Positions 22,468 to 34,075 of a DNA stretch of 64,000 bases are shown piece by piece. The DNA comes from Bos javanicus (taxonomy: Eukaryota > Chordata > Mammalia > Artiodactyla > Bovidae): positions 96,502,537 to 96,566,536 of the forward strand of contig NC_083868.1 of assembly GCF_032452875.1 (NCBI RefSeq). The letters are read 5' to 3'. Each line of letters begins with the position of its first letter. Positions within the stretch are counted from its first letter, which is position 1. The notes under the pieces are model-generated. The model ran no database searches and was not told the origin of the DNA. It worked only from the letters and a program-made list of their open reading frames with translations. Both the position numbers and the translations under genes were made by a program.

Positions 22468-22745
22468 CGGAGAAGGCAATGGCACCCCACTCCAGTACTT
22501 TTGCCTGGAGAATCCCATGGATGGAGGAGCCTGGTGGGCTGCAGTCCATGGGGTCCCTAGGAGTCGGACACGACTGAGCAACTTCACTTTCACTTTTCAC
22601 TTTCATGCATTGGAGAAGGAAATGGCAACCCACTCCAGTGTTCTTGCCTGGAGAATCCCAGGGAAGGGGGAGCCTGGTGGACTGCCCTCTATGGGGTCTC
22701 ACAGAGTCGGACACGACTGAAGCGACTTAGCAGCAGTAGCAGTAT
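22468..22745 (+). mobile_element. Bov-A2 SINE at the 5' edge of the retro-insertion
   Basis: Sense dimer ending in an AGC/AGT-rich tail at about 22,742. It has no target duplication of its own after the tail; its left flank is the shared 17-bp duplication. Confidence 0.9.
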
Positions 22746-23234
22746 TCAATTCATTTTCTTGATTTATGAACTATTTATCCAAACAGGCAAGACCAGGCAT
22801 TAGTGTCTTAGTCTGTGTGCAGGTTGGAAAAGAACTTCCAGAAATGAGACAGAATGAGAGGGAAATAAAGTTTATTTGAGTGGAAGATGCTGTTAGAATG
22901 GCAGGCCAGCTCAAGGGAGAACCAACATTTGAACAGGGGTCCTTAGTCCACTTTTATACCCAGGGTACAAGGAGTTGGATAACAGTCTTCTGGGCCATAT
23001 GCTGATTGGATGAGGCATGTATCCTGGATGGGGGAAGAGTAAGGCAAACACCTTCTTCTTAAGGGGTAGGAGGGGAGACAGGTTATGCTGCTCAGGAGAA
23101 CCTGAAATCCATCAATAGTTATAACATGGGAGAGGGAAGGACGATAAGGGTCTGGTTTTTCTATTCCTGCATTCCAAGACCTTCTTTGGTTTTACCTGCT
23201 CTTTCATCCTTGGGTCACCACAATTAGTACTATT

Positions 23235-23287
23235 TAGAATTCTCGCCTGCCACGTGGGAGGCCCGGATTCATTTCCCAGCCTATGCA
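23235..23287 (+). pseudogene. 5'-truncated tRNA-Gly(GCC) pseudogene
   Basis: About 53 bases match the 3' three-quarters of tRNA-Gly-GCC: TAGAATTCTCGCCTGCCACG (anticodon GCC in its loop), then GGGAGGCCCGG, a degraded B box (GATTCATTTCC rather than GGTTCGATTCC) and CCTATGCA at the 3' end. The acceptor 5' strand and D arm do not match, so the cloverleaf cannot form and the A box is missing. It is a decayed tRNA copy, not a working gene. Confidence 0.75.
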
Positions 23288-23307
23288 GCCACAGCGTCCC
23301 CTTGGGC

Positions 23308-23520
23308 TTCCCTGGTGGCTCAGAGGTTAAAGCGTCTGCCTGGAATTCAGGAGACCTGGGTTCCATCCCTGGGTCGGGAAGATTCCCCTGGAGAAGGAAA
23401 TGGCAACCCACTCCAGTACTTTTGCCTGGAGAATCCCATGGAGGGAGGAGCCTGGTAGGCTACAGTCCATGGGGTCGCAAAGAGTCAGACACGACTGAGC
23501 GACTTCACTTTCACTTTCAG
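23308..23520 (+). mobile_element. Bov-tA SINE
   Basis: Sense copy: tRNA-like head GGGCTTCCCTGGTGGCTCAG, Bov-A body, then CTTCACTTTCACTTTC. Confidence 0.92.
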
Positions 23521-23856
23521 ACTTTCACCAAAAGGCAGCTGATCTTCAGTGTGATCTATATACGGATGATCCTTACTGGTGCTGCTGTAGGCGGGTGACT
23601 GGACTTCTTCATGGAAGGCTGGACTTCATAAAATCTCTAGCTATTTTCCTGGACTTTCCCATTCTTGATAGCCACCCCTTCTTTGTTGAGAATAATCAGA
23701 CCTTCATTAGGTTGCTCACTACAACTAACTGTAATTGGTCAATGTCACCTAGCATTGTCCAGAAGGTCTAGATTGCTGTCCAGAAAACAGTCTTCTGCAG
23801 AAAGATGCATCAGGTGTCAAGGTCATAGCCAGACTCTCATACTTTACCCTCTCCTG

Positions 23857-24118
23857 CACTTTACCCACTCCAGTACTCTTGCCTGGAAAATCCCATGGTG
23901 GGAGGAGCCTGGTAGGCTGCAGTCCATGGGGTTGCTACCAGTCGGACACAACTGAGTGACTTCACTTTCACTTTTCACTTCATGCATTGGAGAAGGAAAT
24001 GGCAACCCACTCCAGTGTTCTTGCCTGGAGAATCCCAGGGACAGCAGAGCCTGGTGGGCTGCCATCTATGGGGTTGCACAGAGTAGGACACAACTGAAGT
24101 GACTTAGCAGCAGCAGCA
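23857..24118 (+). mobile_element. Bov-A2 SINE
   Basis: Sense dimer with an AGC-repeat tail (about 24,106-24,122). GCACTT on both sides may be its target duplication. Confidence 0.9.
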
Positions 24119-25140
24119 GCAGCACTTCAGGCTGACATCAGTGTTCTCCCTGCAACTAAAGCAGTTTTCCAGGTTCCAAGAGCTCTCCTGGTACCAGAGC
24201 AATAGACTTTTATAGGTAGCCAGGGCTGCAGAACTGGAAGACAGCACTGACAGACAAGAAAGGGATTTCATTGAAGGTTTGCATATTTTTTAGGGTTACC
24301 CTAAACCTATATACGTATACATATATATATATATGGAAATCAAATATGATTATATAGTAATATCAGAACTGATAGAGTTCCTCTACTCTTAAAAGAAATA
24401 TATATGTTCACAAATATTAACAGTAGAAATAATATTGTGCTACTTTTGCTGAGTCTTACATATATATAATTTTTGGATATAGCATTTCTGAAAATTAGAT
24501 TATTTTACAATCAATAGTTGTTCAATACAGTTTTCTTCAAAAACATTATTAATCTTAATGTTGCATCTTATATACAATAATATTTTAAAATAAATATGTT
24601 TATATATAAATATTTCATATGACTCAATTTCTAGGTACTATATATAAAGCTAAAGAAATTATATTATGTGGAATGAATTTTCTTGGGACTCTTGACTAAA
24701 GTTGTAATCAGTGAAGAAATGGTTAATAATTCCTACATGATTTCATCAGAAAACTAGACATAATGTTAAATATTTAGGCAAGAGTACAGAAAAAGAGATG
24801 GGATTTCTGTTGGTAAAAGGTCTACAGTTTCTTGTATCAACTGCTCTTTTTATAATTCCAGATTATAGGGTATGGAGGATATCTCCTAAAATGGAGTTTT
24901 TTCCATCTACTATGGATGGACTATTTTTCCTTTCAATGAGAATGTAATTTAGAAGAAACTTGATATTTAAGCAGTTTTACCTCTTACAAATTTATGCTAC
25001 TGCTGATGCTGTGAATATTTGAGAACTTTAGAAAATGTATTAACAAAATGGGCTTTGTATCAGCTTTCTATAAGTTAAGATTTTCTGAACATGGAATATA
25101 AGATATGTGGCTATTTGCTATTCAGAATTGCATTTATCAC

Positions 25141-25174
25141 AATAAAATTCAATCAATCCATAAAAAAAAAAAAA
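25141..25174 (+). terminator. Polyadenylation signal and retroposed poly(A) tail
   Basis: AATAAA at 25,141-25,146 and a 13-base A-run from 25,162 mark the 3' end of the retro-insertion. They are a fossil mRNA end, not an active terminator of a local gene. Confidence 0.8.
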
Positions 25175-25330
25175 ATTGTGAAAGGATGTGTTATAGCCCT
25201 ATATGGCAATAATGCTTTTCTCTACAATAGAATCAGAAATGAATTTTTATTTTTTATATCATTGATCTATATTTTCTAAATTTCTACAATAAACATATAT
25301 TACATTAGGAAACGAAAAATAAAAAGTTTT

Positions 25331-26009
25331 GTTCCTGCTTTTGATTTTTTGCTAAATACAAATAAATTACTTGTATAAAATAATTAGAAAGGAATGCATA
25401 CAACTTCTGCCCATGTACTCAATTATGTTTTCTTTGTCAATCCTTTAGTTCAAATACTATATGTAGGCATGTGTAAGGGTAATGGGTGACTCTTGGGAAA
25501 TATATTTTCAAAGTGGAAACAAAAGCACAATAGCCCATCATCACCCAAACTTGACTAAAGTATTCAAAGAATTCATGGTTTTACCTTTCTCCACTGATTG
25601 TAACAAATGCACCAATCCCATGAACTGGTTAAAATCAACCAACCAAACAAGCAAGTAATAACAAGTTCTTCATAATAACAAGTGCCACCAAGAAGAAGAA
25701 GAAGAAGTGCTGGTTGTAGAAATGAAAAAAAGTAAACAAGGGTAAGACAGTGATTGCTCCTGACCTAGAACTGTGTAATTGGATTCGGGGCAGCCGTGGG
25801 GGGCGGTTATAAACAAAAATTCTAGACAAAAACAGTTTTTGAAAGTGTTCTCTTTAGGTCTTTCTATTTTTCCCCTCCAATAACATCAGACTTAGAAATT
25901 TCTGAAAAATGTCATGCCAAGATTACAACTTCTTAATTTTTTCCCCTGCCATAACAACAAAAAGAAAGAGTGGAGAGAGAGAGGAAAACAAGGTAAGAGA
26001 GGAGGGAAA
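25331..26009. other. Unique DNA with a short GAA run
   Basis: No gene seen. A purine run of AAG/GAA triplets lies near 25,690-25,708. Confidence 0.5.
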
Positions 26010-26266
26010 GGGTTCAGTTCAGTTCAGTTCAGTCACTCAGTCATGTCCGACTCTTTGCAGCCCCATGAATCACAGCATGCCAGGCCTCCCTGTCCATCAC
26101 CAACTCCTGGAGTTTACCCAAACTCATGTCCATTGAGTCGGTGATGCCATCCAACCATCTCACCCTCTGTCGTCCCTTTCCCCTCCTGCCCTCAATCTTT
26201 CCCAGAATCAGGGTCTTTTCCAGTGAGTCAATTCTTCGCATCAGGTGGCCAAAGTATTGGAGTTTC
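26010..26266 (-). mobile_element. BovB 3' end fragment
   Basis: Begins with four TTCAG units and continues into the antisense BovB C-terminal region, stopping at GTATTGGAGTTTCA. Confidence 0.88.
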
Positions 26267-27074
26267 AAGGTAGTAGGTGAATAATACTACTGCTGGCTCT
26301 TACAAAGAATTCAATTGTCAATGAAATGGGTGATGGTCAGGAAATATATATTTTTTAATGAGGAAGGATGTACAGAGGAGGATGTGCCTGTGAGTCACTG
26401 AAAACTGACCCTCGTTCCATCTTTTTGTGGGAAGGGTTAGACTTCAGTGTCCAATACTGGGAGAAGGAATAGAGAGTAATAGGAACAGTGGTCCAGGTAT
26501 GAGCAAGGGACCATAAAGAAGGTAAACAGCTCCACCTCTCTACACCTTGGAGTTAAACACCAATAACCTGGGAACCATTTATCACCATTACCAGACTTCC
26601 CTACAAGCCACAGAAATTCTTTGCATTAGAAAAACACAATATTTAGTAAAAACCCCCTTCTTGAAAGAAATTGTTTGTACTGAGAGATAGCAATGCATTA
26701 ACAAAACACAGAAAACCCAAAGCTCTTTTTTTTTCTTTTTAAAGAGAGAGCTATGGTAGCTAAAAGGCAGTAACTTGAACGGAAAAAAAAATTACTATTG
26801 AGAGTGATAACAATAAGGACAAGCACATAGTGGGTATCTGAAACCTCTATAGATACTGCCCATCCTAAGAAATCATGCCTATATTTCTAGTTGATGTGGA
26901 TATGAGCTATATATGAGGTCCAATCTGGGTGTACAGGGAGTGTCCTTGGAACAGCACTATAACTAAAAATAAGCAAGTCTAATCAAATATGAGTAATCTG
27001 ACTGCTTGGAGGCTGGGATTGTGGATAGAATAGGTATCTTCTTGGACCATGTGGTTTGTATTAAGAATTACATA
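26267..27074. other. Unique intergenic DNA
   Basis: No gene or confident repeat seen; a purine/pyrimidine-skewed patch lies near 26,725. Confidence 0.5.
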
Positions 27075-27430
27075 CAGTAACATGGATGAATTCCACAGGC
27101 TAACGTAGGGTAAGACACATCAAATACCAAAGGATCCATACTATATAGCCCATTTACATGATGTTCTAGAGTAAGCAAAACAAATCTATACGTTCAGAAT
27201 AGTGGTTGGCATGGAGGCTGAGGATGAAGTGGGGCTTTGACTAGGGGGACAAGAAGGAAGCTATCGCACTGCTGATAATGTTTAACTTCATCTGGGTGAT
27301 GGCAATATGATGTGTACACATTTGTAAAAGTCCACTGAGTTCTTAAGTATAAACTTAAAATTTGTTTACTTCTCTGTGAGACTTTAGCAAGTTAAGGGGA
27401 AAAAAATAAAGATTTTATAGCACTCTGAAA
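27075..27430 (+). mobile_element. L1M 3' end fragment
   Basis: Shows the old L1 pattern: ACATGGATGAATTCCACAGG, CAGAATAGTGGTTGGC, ATCTGGGTGATGGCAATATG, then an A-rich end. Confidence 0.7.
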
Positions 27431-27654
27431 AAAAAAATAGAGAGAGACACTGTATTTGACAACCTAAATCATTCTGGTTACCAGAGAGATCCACCGTCTT
27501 ATGAGATGTGTGTAGTGCAAATATTCTTATGGCCTTCATGACATTTCCATCAGGAGCATTCGTCTCCCTTTTATCTGACTCCTGATCAGCCTTCTAAATG
27601 CTTGCTCAATCTCCCAGGAAGGCTAGGACAATCTGGAGCCAGATGTGTTTTTAA

Positions 27655-27745
27655 ATTTTTATTTATTTATTTTAATTGGAAGATAATTACTTTACAATAT
27701 TGTGGTAGCTTTTGCCATACATCTACATGAATCAGCCAGAGGGTT
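27655..27745 (-). mobile_element. L1 3' end fragment
   Basis: Antisense; TTAATTGGAAGATAATTACT and TTACAATATTGTGG match the fragment at 11,812-11,960. Confidence 0.7.
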
Positions 27746-27879
27746 TTAATTTTTCTCTCATCACTGACCAGTTTTGTGAGTTTGGGCATGATTTCCATGC
27801 CTTCTTCAAGTGTAAATGAAATGTTAAAATGTAGAGCACTTGACACGCTGACATTTTAATAAATGTTCACTTATTATCA

Positions 27880-28003
27880 CCCCTGGAGAAGGACATGGCA
27901 ACCGACTCCAGTATCCTTGCTTGGGAAACCCCATGAACAGAGGAGCCTGGCGAGCTACAGTCCATGGGGTGGCAAAGAGTTGGACATGATTGAGCAACTG
28001 AGC
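27880..28003 (+). mobile_element. Bov-A/Bov-tA SINE fragment
   Basis: Starts at CCCCTGGAGAAGGACATGGC and runs to GACATGATTGAGCAACTGAG; the tRNA-like head is missing. Confidence 0.85.
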
Positions 28004-28615
28004 ATATTATCTCCAGTTTCCCTTCCTAGGAAGGAAAGAGTATTTTGAGTAATAAAAACAAATTATTCTGGTCCTCTGAATAATACTTCAGCATTATTGT
28101 GTGTAGCTGTCCTGAGTGTTGATCATCCACTGGAGAAACTGGAAGCTTCCCATCTCCGAGTTGTACAAAGTAGCAGTTAGACCCCATTGTGGAAAAGGCA
28201 GCTTGTGATGTCCCAACGGAAACCTGCTCGCCTCCCCTCCATCCACTCCTCTTTCCACAGGCAACAGCTGATGGACAAACTTTCTCAGGTGACTGATGCT
28301 TCTTGCAACCTGATCGTGAAGTGTGCTTCTCCCATACCACATTCCTGATCCTTTACATAAACAGTTTCCCAGACCTATGAACTGCCCCACTGGGACCAGT
28401 TAAGACAATTGGTACCCTCCGCATGTTGCCACCATTTAGCTTATCTGGGAGCCTTTCACAAAGCTCATCAGGCCATTTGCATTTCTATTTTCAAAAATGA
28501 CATTCTGGTGATAAAATCAAGCTTTTTTTTTTTTTTTTTGTAATTTAAAATAAGAATAGGGTAACTGCCTTCTTGTGTGGTTGGCAGCCTGCTGTTTACA
28601 AAGTATCTACAGCTG
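28004..28615. other. Unique DNA plus a T-run
   Basis: No gene is recognised. Overlapping short minus-strand frames around 28,030-28,390 have no familiar domain. A T-run lies near 28,523-28,540. Confidence 0.45.
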
Positions 28616-28626
28616 CTACTGTCCAA

Positions 28627-28857
28627 TGGCTTCCTAGGTGGTGCTAGTGGTAAAGAACCTGCCTGCCAACCTACCTGTCCCCCTGCAGGGGACATAAGAG
28701 ACTCAGGTTCAATCACTGGGTTGGGAAAATCCCCTGGAGAAGGGCACAGCAACCCATTCCAGTATTCTTGCCTAGAGAATCTCATAGACAGAGGAGCCTG
28801 GTGGACTACAATCCATGGCGTAGCAAAAAAGCTGGACACAACTGAAGTGACTTAGCA
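28627..28857 (+). mobile_element. Bov-tA SINE
   Basis: CTACTGTCCAA (28,616-28,626) and CTACTGCCCAA (28,858-28,868) flank it. The head is GGCTTCCTAGGTGGTGCTAG. Confidence 0.9.
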
Positions 28858-29095
28858 CTACTGCCCAAATCACTGTGTACTGCAGACAGTGGTGGCGTGG
28901 CTTGGATGGTGCTCAGCCACTGGGGACTGCTACCTGCTGTGAGGCCTCGCTACCAGTTGCCAATGTCAACTCCAATCAAAGTGCCTCTTCAATGTAACCA
29001 CCAGCATCTTTTGCCTAGTGTGGCCTAACTGCTTTAGCTGAGATAATAAAACAGTGACTCTGAACCATATATGCACATTAGAATTACCTGAGAAG

Positions 29096-29435
29096 GACAT
29101 CCCTGGTGGCTCAGTGGGTAAAAATCCACCTGCCAGTGAAGGGACATGGGTTTGATCCCTGGTCCAGGAAGATTCCACGTACCACAGAGCAGATAAGCCT
29201 GTGTGCCACAGCTACTGAGCCTGTGTTCTAGAGCCCATGAGCCACATCTACTGAAGAATGTGTTCCACAACTATTGAAGCCCGTGTGCCTGGAGCCCATG
29301 CTCCAAGACAAGAGAAGCCACTGCTATAAGAAGCCCGTGCACGGCAACTAGAGAGCAGCCCCCATTTCTCACCGCAACTGGAGAAAGCCTGAGCACAGCA
29401 GTGAAGACCTAGCACAAATAAGTTATTTATTTTAA
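29096..29435 (+). mobile_element. CHR-type SINE, near full length
   Basis: tRNA-like head CATCCCTGGTGGCTCAGTGG, long body of GCCACATCTACTGAAG-type motifs, A-rich end. AGAATTAC(C/T)TGAGAAG at 29,080-29,095 and 29,436-29,451 is the target duplication. Confidence 0.88.
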
Positions 29436-29575
29436 AGAATTACTTGAGAAGTTTGAAAAGAAATTAATTTTGCCTGGCTCCCTACCTATTTCCACATCTG
29501 CTGGGGACATTGTTCTGGGATGATACTGGTTATGGTTACAGTCTCATCTTTTAAAAATTCCTTAGGTGAATCTAG

Positions 29576-29700
29576 GGACTCCCCTGGAGGTCCAGTGGTT
29601 AAGATTTCATGCTTCCGTTGCAGGGGGCACGGGTTCAATCCCAAGTCGGGGAACTAAGATCCCATAAGCCATGGGGTGAACAAAACATATAAATATATAC
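29576..29700 (+). mobile_element. Short CHR-type SINE
   Basis: GGGACTCCCCTGGAGGTCCA head, GGGTTCAATCCCAAGT B-box region, then ACTAAGATCCCATAAGCC and an AT-rich tail. Confidence 0.75.
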
Positions 29701-30059
29701 ACACATTTTAAAAATGCTAAGTATTGTTACCAGATTTCTAAACGCAGTTATCTTCCTACTACACTACAGTCTTGGTATCCGCTTGGTTTCTCCGGTTCTA
29801 CTTGTACTCCTGTGTCCCTCTGTTCCTAAGCGTGGTAACCATGCTTCTTAACCCTCTTTGGGTTCCTCACCTTTTCTCTAATACTGTCTTCCCTTGTGTC
29901 ATCATTTGACCCTTCCAATCCCCTGGTTCTATGTGAGGCCCAATGACTAGTATTAGAGACTGAAATTCCTTCCTGTCTTACTGAATTTGATGTATACAAT
30001 ATGTATTGTGAATACTGTGTGTATACTGAATTTTATGTATAGAATAGAATAATTTTTGA
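29701..30059. other. Unique intergenic DNA
   Basis: Nothing recognised. Confidence 0.4.
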
Positions 30060-30600
30060 GATATAATTATTTTCTAAAAATACATTTTGTTATTTTTTCT
30101 TAATATAGCTGCTCATCATTAAAACTTTGAAAGTAACAAAAGTAAAAATAATCCCCAAACCTACAAATATCTCTGCCATCATGTTTAGTTTTTCTATACA
30201 TATGTATTTTTTCCTTCCATTAAAAGATATTATGATGTCAACACTATTCTGTAATTTTTTTCCACTTAATACATCAGACACCTCTATGTCCCCAAATATT
30301 ATTCTCTAAATATTTAGAGAAGTCTCAGTTCATTAAATATTATTAATGTCTCCACAGTAATTAATTGTATGAATTTGTTTAACCACATCCGTATTGTTGA
30401 CTAGTTAGGCTATTTCCAATTTTTATCTTTTATAAATACGTCCTTCCAAATACTCTTCAAACAAATCTTTGAGCATTCTTATCATGTTCTTACCTAGGAG
30501 TGAAATGTACATCAAATGACATAAGAGGGTTTAAGAGTTTTCACATAAAGTGTCAAATTGGGTGGAAATTTTCCTTCAAATTTGTTAATGTTTTGGTTAG
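30060..30600 (-). mobile_element. Eroded L1M fragment
   Basis: Contains TTGTTTAACCACATCCGTAT and GGCTATTTCCAATTTTTATC, the antisense of old L1 3' regions. Edges are approximate. Confidence 0.5.
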
Positions 30601-30729
30601 TGGTAGTTGACAAGCCATGGACATCCTTCATCCAGGTTGCTTTCTCACTATAGTGGCCCTTCATTGCGTATCTGTGAAATGAAAAACCAGAGTAAGCCCG
30701 GCAATTGGTGGTGATTAGTCAGCACTTTC

Positions 30730-31005
30730 CAGAGAAGGCGATGGCACCCCACTCCAGTACTCTTGCCTGGAAAATCCCATGGACAGAGGAGCCTGGTAGG
30801 CTGCAGTCCATGGGGTTGCAAAGAGTTGGACACGACTGAGCGACTTCACTTTCACTTTTCACTTTCATGCATTGGAGAAGGAAATGGCAACCCACTCCAG
30901 TGTTCTTGCCTGGAGAATCCCAGAGACAGGAGAGCCTGGTGGGCTGCCGTCTATGGGGTCACACAGAGTCGGACATGACTGAAGCGACTTAGCAGCAGCA
31001 GCCAC
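30730..31005 (+). mobile_element. Bov-A2 SINE
   Basis: Complete sense dimer; AGTCAGCACTTTC at 30,717-30,729 and 31,006-31,018 are its target duplications. Confidence 0.94.
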
Positions 31006-31018
31006 AGTCAGCACTTTC

Positions 31019-31920
31019 ACCACTTCTGTAAACTAGCTTTGAATAATCCTGAAATTCAATTCCACTGACCTTGAGTGAATGCCAATAGAACTAAACACAA
31101 CATGGAGGCTATAAAGACAACCTGCTTCCTTGAAAGTGTTTGCAATTTAGTATTCACACATAATTATTACATAATACAAAATGTGATGAGTCATTAAGAA
31201 AATTAGAGAGTGCTGTGGGAAGATTTCTGAGTGGGTTGCTTGGGAAGATTACATAAAGAAAATTACATTTAATCTAGCTCTGATGAAAATAAGATCAGAC
31301 TTGGTCTAGTGTTGGGCAGAAGGGCACCTTGGATATGGAGACATACGAAGCGAAACACTAAAGGGCAACAAAGTAAGTAAAATTCATTTGGAAAAAAAAA
31401 GACAGCAATCAAGGTGTCTCATGAGTAGAGTTAATACAAGACAAATTTAATGGAGATACACTGGGGAAGCAGACTGGTATCAACCTTGAACACTTTGCTG
31501 AGGAGTAGAAATTATTTGGAAGGAAATGGGGAGCTGAAGAAGGAGAGAGAAATGCTGCAGGAAGGTCACTGTGTCAGCAGTGTGGATCAAAGCAGCTTTT
31601 GGCATAGGGAATCATTACAGCAGCCCTTGTGAGAAGTAAGTAACAGAAAAGGGCAGAAGAGAGGCAGACAGTGAGACAAAAAAAATTTATAGCTAAGACT
31701 GTTCAATATATGTAGGACATAATAAAGCAAGCAAGAGTGAATACTGGCAAAATTTAAAAGCTGGATTTATAGTCTGTAATCCCTCCCATCCAAGTTTTTC
31801 CTAAATAAACAGGTCAATTAATTGACCTGCTATTTGGCTTTATTTGAAAAGCATCAGCACCACCTGGTGACAGTAACTCAGATTACCCCAACGGTCCTGA
31901 ATTACACCTTTCTTTTTTGG
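31019..31920. other. Unique intergenic DNA
   Basis: No gene recognised; the short frame at 31,450-31,632 has no familiar pattern. Confidence 0.45.
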
Positions 31921-31924
31921 AAAA

Positions 31925-32600
31925 AATTCCAAACATACAGAAAGTTGAAATAATACCAAAATAAACACCCCTACATCACCCTATATGATCATCTGTATTT
32001 ACCAGTTGTTAATGCTTCGCCTGGCTTTAGTGCTTTCTATATGTGTGTGTATATATATATCTGCAAAGTAATTTGATAGTAAACTATAGACACTGAAACA
32101 CTTCAAAATTTTCTGCATGAAGTTCCTAAAAAAAGAATACCCTCTACTTACACACAATACCATCACCTTACCTGAAAAATTAACAATAATTTTACATCAT
32201 CATATTATTACTGCTATTCAAATTTCATAAAAAATGTTTTGAAGTTTGTATTTTTTAATCTACAAGATTTGTTTTGCATTTGATTATGTTTCTAAGGTCT
32301 CTTTTGATCTAGAACAATCTTCGCTTTTTTTTTTTTCTTTCCATGCCATTGCCATTTTTTAAGCATCCAGACCAGTTATTTTGTAGAATGTCCCACATTC
32401 TGGATTTGTCTTATTATTACCCTCATGATTAGATTCACATTAAACATTTTGGCAAGAATACTTCATGAGTGACTTTGTGTATTTTTTATTGCATCACTTC
32501 AGGAAACACAATATCAGGTTGTCCTATCACTGGTGTTGTTATGTTTGATCAGTTGGTTAAGTAGTAACTGCAAATATATCATGTGTGGGGTGTTATTTTG
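31925..32600 (+). mobile_element. Ancient interspersed repeat, family not assigned
   Basis: CCAAACATACAGAAAGTTGA, TTTTGTAGAATGTCCCACAT and TTTGGCAAGAATACTTCATG mark a dispersed mammalian repeat related to 35,640-36,770 and 61,640-62,990. GT and TA dinucleotide runs lie near 32,043-32,060. Confidence 0.45.
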
Positions 32601-33789
32601 AGGCCATGGGAATACCTTGACCTTGACAAAGTTTTAGCCAGAGGTTTTAACATACAATGACAATCCTTACTTGAATCAGCTTATTGCACTGGGAATTACA
32701 AAATGATATTCTATCATTCTTAAGACATGCATTACTAAACAGAAACAGATTAATCTAACTATAGATCAAACCGATATAACAAAGGAGAAAATAATTGAGA
32801 TTCAAGTAGATTTTGACCAAGTACTTTGCACATCTTTAGTGAAATATATTCTAAAGACAAAAGGAACTAAAAAAGAAAACTTAAACTTTACTTGGTTAAT
32901 ATATTCTTAGTAATTACATAGATATTGTAATTCTGAAACTTTTTAACATAATTCTAGAATAAAGCAAATAAACAAGTATATTCATTAAATTAGGAAATAA
33001 GATTTCACTGTAAAAGAGATCCACATATAAAATAAAATCAAGTATGGAAAAATGCTATAATGTTACAATTGAATTAGAAATATCAAATATTAACTCATGA
33101 TTTAAGGAAAAAAATACTCTTAGTTCTGTCCACAATCATGTAAACAAAGGTATTGCAGTAGTAACAGCATACCGAGCACCCAGATTTTGGTTTTTCACAT
33201 AATTGTGGTGCATTTTTAATATATGTCCATAAATTCTTTGATATTTCTTCAACCAAAAGGTAGACATTAATAGATCTTCTTGAGGGTATGCTGGATTTAG
33301 TGATTTGCTTCCACTGAATAGAATACAGAAAGCACAATCCAAAATCTTCATTGTGTTTTCCACGGAAAAGGCAAGGCAGAGCAGGGGGAAAAGCTTAGGA
33401 TTGACTAATTTGAATAATGTCAATACACTCTGACCTATAGGACGTCTAGTACCTTGGGTGATTTTAGGCAGGGGAAATACTGGCTTGGTATATATATGAG
33501 AGTTAAATAAAGGAGATGGTTGTGGGAGGGTGGGTATGGACCCAGATCGGCTCGAGGGTTTATAAAAAAAATGATTTTCATGTGCCTACCTATGAAGGCT
33601 GAATCACAGGGGAAATGCAAAGAACTTTGGCCATTCATTTGGCTCTGTGAGTATGGATGCCAAATGGATGAATACAGAATCTAAGGAAACATAGAACAGA
33701 AAATATCACATAACTCATAGTACAAAATAACTTCTACAAAATACCTTCAGCAGTACTCTTCAAAACTATCTAAGTCATGAAAAACAAAG
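32601..33789. other. Unique AT-rich intergenic DNA
   Basis: No gene. The minus-strand frames at 33,095-33,638 have no recognisable domain and lie in AT-rich sequence. Confidence 0.45.
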
Positions 33790-34075
33790 AAATACTGAGA
33801 AGCTGTTATATCCTAGAGGAGACTAATGAAATAGAATGGGGTGGTATCCAGAACTGGATCTTGGAACAGAATAAAAATCAATGGGAAAACTGATGAAATC
33901 TCAGCAAAATTTCTACTTTAGTAATAATATTGTACTAATGTCAATTTCTTAGTTTGGATAAATGTAAAATGGTTATGTAAGATATAAACATTAGGGAGAA
34001 CTCAGTAAAGGGTATATAGGACCTCTTGACTATCTTTGTAACACTTCTACAAATCTAAGATTCATTCAAAACAGA
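33790..34075 (+). mobile_element. Ancient L1-like 3' end
   Basis: AACTGGATCTTGGAACAGAA, GGGAAAACTGATGAAATCTC, AATGTCAATTTCTTAGTTTG and ATGGTTATGTAAGATATAAA form a known old-repeat pattern. Family is approximate. Confidence 0.55.

Larger units (their letters stand above)
22795..23855 (-). mobile_element. LTR-like endogenous retroviral segment, interrupted by a Bov-tA
   Basis: Sequence at about 22,795-23,215 and 23,521-23,855 resembles a ruminant endogenous retroviral LTR in reverse. On the minus strand it has AATAAA followed by TTTATTTCCCTC, as expected around an R region. No gag, pol or env frame is present, so at most this is a solo or partial LTR. The family is not assigned. Confidence 0.5.
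22468..25169 (+). mobile_element. 2.7-kb polyadenylated retro-insertion (composite transcript copy)
   Basis: A 17-bp duplication, AAAAATTGTGAAAGGAT, lies at 22,451-22,467 and 25,170-25,186. The insert ends with AATAAA (25,141-25,146), about 15 bases, and an A-run of 13 (25,162-25,174, overlapping the duplication). The left target reads AT/AAAAA, a good L1 endonuclease site. The body contains, in order, a Bov-A2 starting at the very first base, LTR-like sequence, a tRNA-Gly pseudogene, a Bov-tA, more LTR-like sequence, another Bov-A2, and about 1 kb of AT-rich sequence that looks like a 3' UTR. I do not recognise a coding region or parent gene. The structure suggests an L1-mobilised pol II transcript; later SINE insertions into it are possible. 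Confidence 0.65.
22180..25330 (+). mobile_element. Ancient L1M 3' end, split by a 2.7-kb insertion
   Basis: The left part, 22,180-22,467 (AATAAATTATGATCTG...TTAAAAAATGATGCTG), and the right part, 25,187-25,330 (ATTTTCTAAATTTCTACAAT), read as one L1M 3' end once the insert at 22,468-25,169 and the duplicated target are removed. Confidence 0.7.

Noticed and set aside
23217..23287. Functional tRNA-Gly gene
   Set aside because: The 5' half and D arm do not match and the B box is mutated, so neither the cloverleaf nor the pol III promoter is complete.
22795..23855. Endogenous retrovirus with coding capacity
   Set aside because: Only LTR-like sequence is visible; no gag, pol or env frame occurs nearby.
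28026..28390. Two overlapping minus frames (104 and 98 codons)
   Set aside because: No recognisable domain, no second supporting exon, and the frames overlap each other, which is what chance predicts.
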